NCBI GenBank assembly: GCA_002395965.1
Contig: DGVT01000039.1
Location: forward strand, 1-18,790
Reading direction: 5' to 3'
DNA length: 18,790 nucleotides
Origin: Porphyromonadaceae bacterium UBA4277
GTDB lineage: Bacteria; Bacteroidota; Bacteroidia; Bacteroidales; Muribaculaceae
In this document: piece by piece, positions 13,861 through 18,790 of the stretch
Layout of the letters: each line of letters starts with the position of its first letter
Numbering within the stretch: position 1 is the stretch's first letter
Made by a program: the position numbers and the translations under genes
Notes under the pieces: generated by a model
Told to the model about the DNA's origin: nothing
Database searches by the model: none
What the model saw: the letters and a program-made list of their open reading frames with translations, nothing else

Positions 13861-15468
13861 ATGAATTACTTGAGTAAAATGCTAATTGTAGCTGTCACAC
13901 TGCTGGCAGAAGGGCTTAGTGCATCGGCCTACGATTTTATGTCGGGCGGCATAGCCTATAATGTTAATGCCGATGGCAAAACTGCTACGGTCACCTATCT
14001 TGAACGCCGCAAGTCAACCAATTACGACCAGCTGACAGAGGCCAACATTCCTCAGACTGTCATTAATGCTGCCGACGGCAAGAGCTATACTGTGACCACC
14101 ATTGGCGAGAGTGCTTTTTATAGTAATAAGACGATAAAAAAGCTGACAATTCCTCCCACTATCGTAAAGATGGAGGATGGCGCCTTCGGCTCATCGCTGC
14201 CCAGCACAGGAGAGCTGCACATCACCGACTTGGCTCAATGGTGCAAAATCGACTTTGCCAATGCTACAGCCAATCCACTTTACAGCGGCATGCCCATCTA
14301 TGTGAACGGTGAAAAACTCACCAATCTGGTCATTCCGCAAGGAGTGAATGCAGTAGCTACCTATGCGTTTCACCGATATAAAGGCCTGGAGACGCTTAAA
14401 ATCGACACAAACGTATCGGCAATAGGACGTCATGCTTTCAGCCAGTGCTCCAATCTTACTTCGGTGGAGATTACCGGCAATGTGAGTCGCATCGACTCTT
14501 CGGCATTCCAGTCGTGCACTAAATTGGTTACGATTTCGCTTCCGTCATCGGTCGATACGATCGGGCCGTCGGCATTTGCCAGCTGCTCAAGCCTCACCGA
14601 GTTTGCATTTCCGCCCAACGTGCGCAACATTCCCCGCGGCGCGCTCCAGCAGTGCAGCAAGCTGCAGCATGTGGTGCTTGGCTCAATGGTGGAAACCATA
14701 GGCCAGACGGCCTTCAATAATTGTAAGGTCTTGAAGGAAATCAATTTCCCCGCCACGCTCCGCGCCATCGGCTCTAACGCGTTTAACAACTGCTCGTCGC
14801 TCGAAAACATCGACCTGCCATTACTGTGCAGCGACGTCCGCCACAATGCCTTTAACAACACCAAGTGGCTCAATGCCCAGCCCGAGGGCATGGTATATGC
14901 AGGCTATGTGGCCTATACCTACAAGGGGACTATGCCCGAGAATTTTAACCTGGTTTTGCGCGACAGCATTGTGGGCATAGCTCAATATGCCTTCTACAAC
15001 CAGAAAAACTTGACCAAAGTGACGCTACCATTCACCATGTATGACCTGGGAGGATGGTGCTTCAGCCAGTGCAGCAATATTACCGAAGTGCACTGCAAGA
15101 TGCTTCAACCCAAACCTACGCCCTCGCAGTACAACCTGTATGGCGATTGGACGGTGTTCTACAACTGCAACTTGGGCCAGATGCGACTGGTAGTGCCCAT
15201 TGGATGTAAGGTCTATTACACTGCCACCAACGAATGGAGCCGGTTTGGTGAGATTGTCGAGGAGGGATTACCCATAGGCGACATAACGGGCGACACACTT
15301 GTAGATGTTGACGACGTTAACGCTCTTGTCAATATAATATTAGGTCTTAAAAATGCCACCTACTACAAAGGTACTGCCGACGTTAACAGCAGCGGCATAG
15401 TGGACGTTGACGACGTTAACATCGTGATTAACATCATACTGGGCTTGAATGTCTTTAACCCAATCTGA
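13861..15468 (+). CDS. BspA-like leucine-rich-repeat protein with dockerin-like C-terminus
   Basis: From ATG at 13861 this is a 535-residue secreted protein with a signal peptide (about 1-23, ending SASA). Residues about 78-450 are LRR_5/BspA-type repeats (for example AIGRHAFSQCSNLTSVEI, TIGPSAFASCSSLTEFAF), usually seen in surface adhesins. The last 65 residues hold two dockerin-like calcium-loop segments: DITGDTLVDVDD and DVNSSGIVDVDD, each followed by a VNxxxNIILGL helix; the second loop has Ser in place of the usual Asp at loop position 5. The frame is open from 13750, but the promoter lies within that extension and ATG 13861 directly precedes the signal peptide, matching the MNYL start of the neighbouring paralog. 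The ligand and anchoring are unknown. Confidence 0.9.
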   Translation: MNYLSKMLIVAVTLLAEGLSASAYDFMSGGIAYNVNADGKTATVTYLERRKSTNYDQLTEANIPQTVINAADGKSYTVTTIGESAFYSNKTIKKLTIPPTIVKMEDGAFGSSLPSTGELHITDLAQWCKIDFANATANPLYSGMPIYVNGEKLTNLVIPQGVNAVATYAFHRYKGLETLKIDTNVSAIGRHAFSQCSNLTSVEITGNVSRIDSSAFQSCTKLVTISLPSSVDTIGPSAFASCSSLTEFAFPPNVRNIPRGALQQCSKLQHVVLGSMVETIGQTAFNNCKVLKEINFPATLRAIGSNAFNNCSSLENIDLPLLCSDVRHNAFNNTKWLNAQPEGMVYAGYVAYTYKGTMPENFNLVLRDSIVGIAQYAFYNQKNLTKVTLPFTMYDLGGWCFSQCSNITEVHCKMLQPKPTPSQYNLYGDWTVFYNCNLGQMRLVVPIGCKVYYTATNEWSRFGEIVEEGLPIGDITGDTLVDVDDVNALVNIILGLKNATYYKGTADVNSSGIVDVDDVNIVINIILGLNVFNPI

Positions 15469-15500
15469 TGGCGAGTTCAATGAATTTAAGTCGCTGCCTG

Positions 15501-15543
15501 CGACCAAGCTGCGCGAAGGCCCTCATGCCTTGACTCCTGGTCG
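15501..15543. terminator. Possible hairpin between convergent BspA-like genes
   Basis: CGACCA (15501-15506) pairs with TGGTCG (15538-15543), and inside it AAGGC pairs with GCCTT around CCTCAT. It could serve both convergent genes, but there is no T-run on either side, so the call is weak. Confidence 0.35.
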
Positions 15544-15548
15544 TCACT

Positions 15549-16913
15549 CTACCGGAAAATGTAATCTCTGGAGATATCGTAAAGGTCGTTGTAATAAATC
15601 GTCCGAGTGGTGCCGTCGGGCTTGCGGATTGTGAAAATCATCTTGTCGCCACTGAACCGGAAGGTGGTATTGTTGAAGCTTTGCTTATCATCGGCAATGG
15701 CCTCGCTCACACTCACCTTGGTCAGGCCATAACAGAAGTTAAAGGGTATTTGGCCTATTTCCTTCATGCTGTCGGGCAAATAGATTTCTGTCAGACTTCT
15801 GCAGTCGTTAAAGGCTTCTTTGCCTATGCTCTCCAGTCTTTTGCCAAAATCCACTTCGGCCAGTGCCGAGCAACCATAGAAAGCGGCCAGACCGATGTGC
15901 TCCACATTAGTCATCTTGATGGCTCTCAGAGTTTTATTGCCCGAGAATGAATGCGAAGCAATTATCTTCACCGAGGCCGGGACAGTATAGCTCGTAACGG
16001 GATGGTCGGGCCGAAACGAGATCAGCTCGGTCATGTCGTGCGAAAATAGCACACCGTCAACCAATAACGGAGAGTTTACACCACCGGCAATCTTCAGGTC
16101 TTTCAACTTGTCGCACGATGGGAATGGATTGCCACGATCCATCTTTGTGCCACCGGTAATGTAAACTGTCTCTAAGTTTTTGCAATTACGAAACGCATCT
16201 TGGCCTAAGCTTTGCAAACTTTCAGGAAACATTATTGACTTTAAGCCGTAACAGCCTTTAAACGCATCATTACCTATGTGCTCGAGTCCTTTGGGAAAAA
16301 CAATGTCGGTAAGCGAGTCGCAATAGGCAAAAGTAGAATTGCCGATAACCTTCAAGCTATCAGGCAAAGTGATTTTTTTCAGGCTCTTACAGTCGCTAAA
16401 GGCTAAGGATTCAATCCTTGTGACGGTGGGAGGCAAAATCACCTGCGACAGCTTATAGCAATCGTTGAACAGGCGCTCAGACACCGATTTTAGGGTTACG
16501 GGCAACTCAATGGAAGTGAGTGATGTGCAATTTTCAAATGCAGCGTAGCCAATGCGCGTCACGGTCGCGGGAATAGTCAATTGCTTGATCGACTCACATC
16601 TTGCAAATGCCCAAATGTCGATATTGGAAACCGTGGGAGGAAACACCACTTCGGTAATCATGGTGCAGTCGAAAAAGCCCCATGAGTCGATGGCTGTAAC
16701 GTCATAGGTGGTTCCATCGAAGGTGACTTGCGCAGGTATGACAAGTTTGCCCGAGGGCTTTTTGCTGTCACCGATTTTCCCCACTTTCACAGTATTCTCG
16801 CCCGTGACGGTGTATTTCAGGCCATTAAAAGCAAAGACTACTTCGGCCATAGCGCTTGTTGCGGGTAGTAAAAGCATCAGCGTTGCCAATGCTATCGATT
16901 TCAAGTAATTCAT
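15549..16913 (-). CDS. BspA-like leucine-rich-repeat protein
   Basis: From ATG at 16913 this is a 454-residue secreted protein with a signal peptide (about 1-23, ending SAMA). It is followed by a short beta-rich segment and then LRR_5/BspA-type repeats through about residue 400, such as RIGYAAFENCTSLTSIELP and VIGNSTFAYCDSLTDIVFP. Such repeats mediate adhesion or protein binding in known members. In place of a dockerin it ends with a charged domain of about 50 residues (FRFSGDKMIFTIRKPDGTTR). The frame is open 14 codons further to 16955, but MNYLKS matches the start of the convergent paralog and begins the signal peptide. A promoter lies about 90 bases upstream. Confidence 0.9.
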   Translation of the reverse strand: MNYLKSIALATLMLLLPATSAMAEVVFAFNGLKYTVTGENTVKVGKIGDSKKPSGKLVIPAQVTFDGTTYDVTAIDSWGFFDCTMITEVVFPPTVSNIDIWAFARCESIKQLTIPATVTRIGYAAFENCTSLTSIELPVTLKSVSERLFNDCYKLSQVILPPTVTRIESLAFSDCKSLKKITLPDSLKVIGNSTFAYCDSLTDIVFPKGLEHIGNDAFKGCYGLKSIMFPESLQSLGQDAFRNCKNLETVYITGGTKMDRGNPFPSCDKLKDLKIAGGVNSPLLVDGVLFSHDMTELISFRPDHPVTSYTVPASVKIIASHSFSGNKTLRAIKMTNVEHIGLAAFYGCSALAEVDFGKRLESIGKEAFNDCRSLTEIYLPDSMKEIGQIPFNFCYGLTKVSVSEAIADDKQSFNNTTFRFSGDKMIFTIRKPDGTTRTIYYNDLYDISRDYIFR

Positions 16914-17001
16914 TTCGTTTATTATTTTGTTATTGGATGCAATGTCATCACTCATGGGCTACGCATCGAGCACACCCACAAATTCGTTAATATTCCGACC
17001 G

Positions 17002-17033
17002 CAAATATAGATAAAAGTCACAACAAATACAAA
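17002..17033 (-). promoter_or_regulatory. Promoter of the minus-strand BspA-like gene
   Basis: On the minus strand TTTG (17030-17033), 20 bases, then TATATTTG (17002-17009). This is within one base of the consensus spacing and leaves a leader of about 80 bases. Confidence 0.65.
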
Positions 17034-17069
17034 TTTGCTATGACTTTTAACAAAATAGATGAATTTCGC

Positions 17070-17363
17070 TTAAAACTCATAATCCACACAGGCGCGGGCG
17101 GCTTTGTGGCCTGCCAGCAGACCGGCGGCAGCCACATGAGCCGGGTGGCCGGCATAGGTGGCGACGTCGGCCATTGTGGGCACTATGGCAGTGAGCACGA
17201 CGTCCCAATCCTCGGTTGGATTTTGGTTGATGCCCACTTCTATTGATTGCAGCACGTCGATTTTCCCGGGCAGGGCCAGGAGCGCATCCTTAAATCGGCG
17301 CGCCACATCCAGGCGCTGTTCGGCCGAGCCGGTGAGTTGAAAAGTTACAATATGCTTTACCAT
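17070..17363 (-). CDS. Dabb-domain protein (dimeric alpha-beta barrel)
   Basis: This 97-residue protein fits the Dabb family (stress-responsive A/B barrel domain, PF07876): MVKHIVTFQL at the start, a helix with RRFKDALLALPGKIDVLQSIEVGIN, then WDVVLTAIVPTMADVATYAGHPAHVAA. The family forms dimers; biochemical roles vary and many members are uncharacterised, so no reaction is assigned. It lies downstream of the rplI terminator on the same strand, and no clear promoter of its own is seen in the 22 bases between, so it may depend on read-through. Confidence 0.82.
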   Translation of the reverse strand: MVKHIVTFQLTGSAEQRLDVARRFKDALLALPGKIDVLQSIEVGINQNPTEDWDVVLTAIVPTMADVATYAGHPAHVAAAGLLAGHKAARACVDYEF

Positions 17364-17385
17364 AATTCTGATTTGAGATGTTTAC

Positions 17386-17415
17386 AAAAAATGCCGGACA
17401 ACATTGTGTCCGGCA
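17386..17415 (-). terminator. Rho-independent terminator of the rpsF-rpsR-rplI operon
   Basis: On the minus strand TGCCGGACA (17407-17415) pairs perfectly with TGTCCGGCA (17392-17400) around a 6-base loop, followed by six T (17386-17391). It begins 19 bases after the rplI stop. Confidence 0.93.
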
Positions 17416-17434
17416 CTTATAGTGTGTGATTTTA

Positions 17435-17950
17435 TTATTCGGCGGCAGGAGCTTCCTCTTGTGCTTCTTGTGCAGGAGCCTCGGCGGGAGCTGCTTCCTG
17501 TACCGGAGCATCCGAAATCACCTCAAACGGGATCTCTACCGACACTTCCTTGTGCAGGCGCACTGTTGCAGCATATTTGCCTACTTGCTTCACAGTTTCC
17601 TTCACGCTGATGATCTTACGGTCAATCTTGTGGCCGAGAGTCTCAAGAGCCTCAGCAATCTGGATGTTGCTCACCGAGCCATAGATTGTTCCGGTTTCAC
17701 TCACCTTGGCAGGGATGGTGAGAGATATGCCAGCCAGAGTAGCGGCTACAGCCTCGGCATCGGCCTTGATCTTGGCAATCTTGTGAGCACGCTGCCTGAG
17801 GTTTTCTTCATGCACCTTCATTGCCGATGCGGTGGCCAAAATAGCCTTACCGGTAGGAATGAGGTAGTTGCGGCCGTAACCATTCTTTACTTCAACAACG
17901 TCGTCCTTGTATCCAAGGTTGGCAACGTCTTCTTTCAATATTATCTTCAT
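17435..17950 (-). CDS. rplI: 50S ribosomal protein L9 (bL9)
   Basis: L9 binds 23S rRNA near the L1 stalk and helps keep the reading frame. The N-terminal domain MKIILKEDVANLGYKDDVVEVKNGYGRNYL is diagnostic, followed by the long connecting helix (about 41-75) and the C-terminal RNA-binding domain. The protein has 171 residues, against about 148 in most bacteria; the extra part is an Ala/Pro/Glu-rich acidic tail from about residue 147. It is the last gene of the rpsF-rpsR-rplI operon, 38 bases after rpsR. Confidence 0.97.
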   Translation of the reverse strand: MKIILKEDVANLGYKDDVVEVKNGYGRNYLIPTGKAILATASAMKVHEENLRQRAHKIAKIKADAEAVAATLAGISLTIPAKVSETGTIYGSVSNIQIAEALETLGHKIDRKIISVKETVKQVGKYAATVRLHKEVSVEIPFEVISDAPVQEAAPAEAPAQEAQEEAPAAE

Positions 17951-17988
17951 ATTGCTATTTCCTCTTTAATAATTAATGTGTGTGGGGA

Positions 17989-18255
17989 TTACTTCATCAA
18001 GTCGGCTACATAGGGCAGCAGGGCCAGGTGGCGGGCACGCTTGATAGCCTTGGACACTTTCTTCTGGTACTTGTTGGAGGTACCGGTGATGCGGCGGGGC
18101 AGGATTTTGCCCTGCTCATTGACGAACTTCAGCAGGAAATCTGCATCCTTGTAGTCAATATATTTGATGCCGAGTTTCTTGAAACGGCAGTATTTTTTGC
18201 GCTGGGTTTCAACGGCAATCGGGGTGAGGTATTTGATTTCGGTTTCGTTAGCCAT
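17989..18255 (-). CDS. rpsR: 30S ribosomal protein S18 (bS18)
   Basis: S18 pairs with S6 on the 30S platform near the 16S rRNA 3' end. The 88-residue protein has the family core [18 protein letters not shown], then [31 protein letters not shown], which is diagnostic. Length is normal for Bacteroidota. It lies between rpsF (61 bases upstream) and rplI. Confidence 0.97.
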   Translation of the reverse strand: MANETEIKYLTPIAVETQRKKYCRFKKLGIKYIDYKDADFLLKFVNEQGKILPRRITGTSNKYQKKVSKAIKRARHLALLPYVADLMK

Positions 18256-18316
18256 GATTCTAATGATTTTAAATGTTGCGGGAATTTTGATTAGAAAACT
18301 TCCTTTACATTAATAA

Positions 18317-18685
18317 TTAATTGTTTTCCTCTTGGGTTTCGGCCTGAGCGGGAGCCTGCTTGGCGTTGCGCTTCTTCTCGTTGTAGGCGATGGCGTATTT
18401 GTCGAGGGAGACGGTGAGGAAGCGGAGCAGACGCTCGTCGCGTTTGTAGGCCACCTCGAGGTCGGCGATAACACTGCCCTCGGCGTTGAACTCAATGAGG
18501 TAATAGAACCCGGTGTTCTTTTTGCGGATGGGATAGGCCAGTTTGCGCATACCCCAGTTGTTGGTGTAGATGATTTCTGCACCATGGTCTTTTAAGAAGT
18601 TGGTGTACTTCTCTACCGTTTCCTTCATCTGTTCTTCAGACAAAACGGGAGTTACAATGAAAACGGTTTCGTAACGATTTACCAT
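18317..18685 (-). CDS. rpsF: 30S ribosomal protein S6 (bS6)
   Basis: S6 forms a heterodimer with S18 on the 30S platform. The 122-residue protein starts MVNRYETVFIVTPVLSEEQ and has WGMRKLAYPIRKKNTGFYYLIEF, typical of the family ferredoxin-like fold, and DERLLRFLTVSLDKYAIAYNEKKR. A short Ala/Gln/Glu-rich tail (about 108-122) follows the fold. First gene of the ribosomal operon; the leader between it and the tRNA is only 54 bases and contains no TAnnTTTG box, so it is likely transcribed through from beyond the window edge. Confidence 0.97.
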   Translation of the reverse strand: MVNRYETVFIVTPVLSEEQMKETVEKYTNFLKDHGAEIIYTNNWGMRKLAYPIRKKNTGFYYLIEFNAEGSVIADLEVAYKRDERLLRFLTVSLDKYAIAYNEKKRNAKQAPAQAETQEENN

Positions 18686-18716
18686 GTTTGTTGTTTAAAT
18701 TGATATGTTGATTAAT

Positions 18717-18739
18717 AAAAAAACAGCGTCGTGTGACGT
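18717..18739 (-). terminator. Weak hairpin and T-run after the tRNA
   Basis: On the minus strand CGTC (18735-18738) pairs with GACG (18727-18730) around ACAC, and seven T follow at 18717-18723 after CTG. The 4-base stem is short, so termination would be partial at best and would allow read-through to rpsF. Confidence 0.35.
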
Positions 18740-18790
18740 TGGAGCCACTTTGCGGACTCGAACCGCAGACCTACGCATTACGAATGCGTT
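18740..18790 (-). tRNA. tRNA-Thr (anticodon CGT), 3' part
   Basis: On the minus strand the anticodon arm ACGCA-TTCGTAA-TGCGT gives anticodon CGT (18780-18782), for threonine codon ACG. It is followed by variable region AGGTC, a T arm TGCGG-TTCGAGT-CCGCA, acceptor strand AAGTGGC, discriminator T, and an encoded CCA (18740-18742). The acceptor 5' strand and D arm lie beyond the window end. Confidence 0.93.

Noticed and set aside
18686..18740. S6:S18-binding RNA leader before rpsF
   Set aside because: The leader is short and AT-rich, with no CCG-bearing bulged stem like the described motif.
18740..18790. tRNA-Thr 3' end as an integration site
   Set aside because: No integrase gene and no repeat of the tRNA end are present in the window.

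Overview
The window comes from a chromosome of the order Bacteroidales (phylum Bacteroidota). Several things point there: promoters of the type TTTG, 19-20 bases, TAnnTTTG; the gene order mreB-mreC-mreD-mrdA-rodA; a TIGR02757/DUF2400 protein; a DUF4369 lipoprotein; BspA-type leucine-rich-repeat proteins, one with a dockerin-like tail; and the order rpsF-rpsR-rplI. The family (Muribaculaceae, Prevotellaceae or other) cannot be fixed from the sequence alone.

Layout. Positions 1-282 hold the 3' end of an elongation factor G gene and its terminator. Positions 426-1104 hold a visibly AT-rich higBA toxin-antitoxin pair with a large palindrome upstream. Positions 1204-3289 (minus) hold a low-molecular-weight tyrosine phosphatase overlapping a C69 dipeptidase. 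Positions 3443-4792 (minus) hold free methionine-(R)-sulfoxide reductase followed by a RAYT/Y1-type transposase with a perfect 26-base palindrome in its coding sequence. Divergent from these, 4945-6877 (plus) hold a flavodiiron protein and the TIGR02757 protein.

Positions 6878-13298 (minus) are the cell-elongation operon mreB-mreC-mreD-mrdA(PBP2)-rodA, ending in a small DUF4369 lipoprotein gene. A long divergent intergenic region (13299-13860) holds the mreB promoter, a 22-base direct repeat, a near-perfect 33-base palindrome and a cluster of short GAA-triloop hairpins. Positions 13861-16913 hold two convergent BspA-like genes. Positions 17070-17363 hold a Dabb-domain protein. Positions 17435-18685 (minus) are the ribosomal operon rpsF-rpsR-rplI with a clear terminator, preceded by the 3' half of a tRNA-Thr(CGT) gene cut by the window end.

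Most of the window is ordinary core genome: cell shape, translation and oxidative stress defence. No multi-gene defence or biosynthetic system is visible. The least explained signals are the GAA-triloop hairpin cluster, the repeats around the mreB promoter, the palindrome inside the transposase gene, the possible DNA-glycosylase fold of the TIGR02757 protein, and a consensus-length Shine-Dalgarno sequence before mreD in a phylum that rarely uses one.
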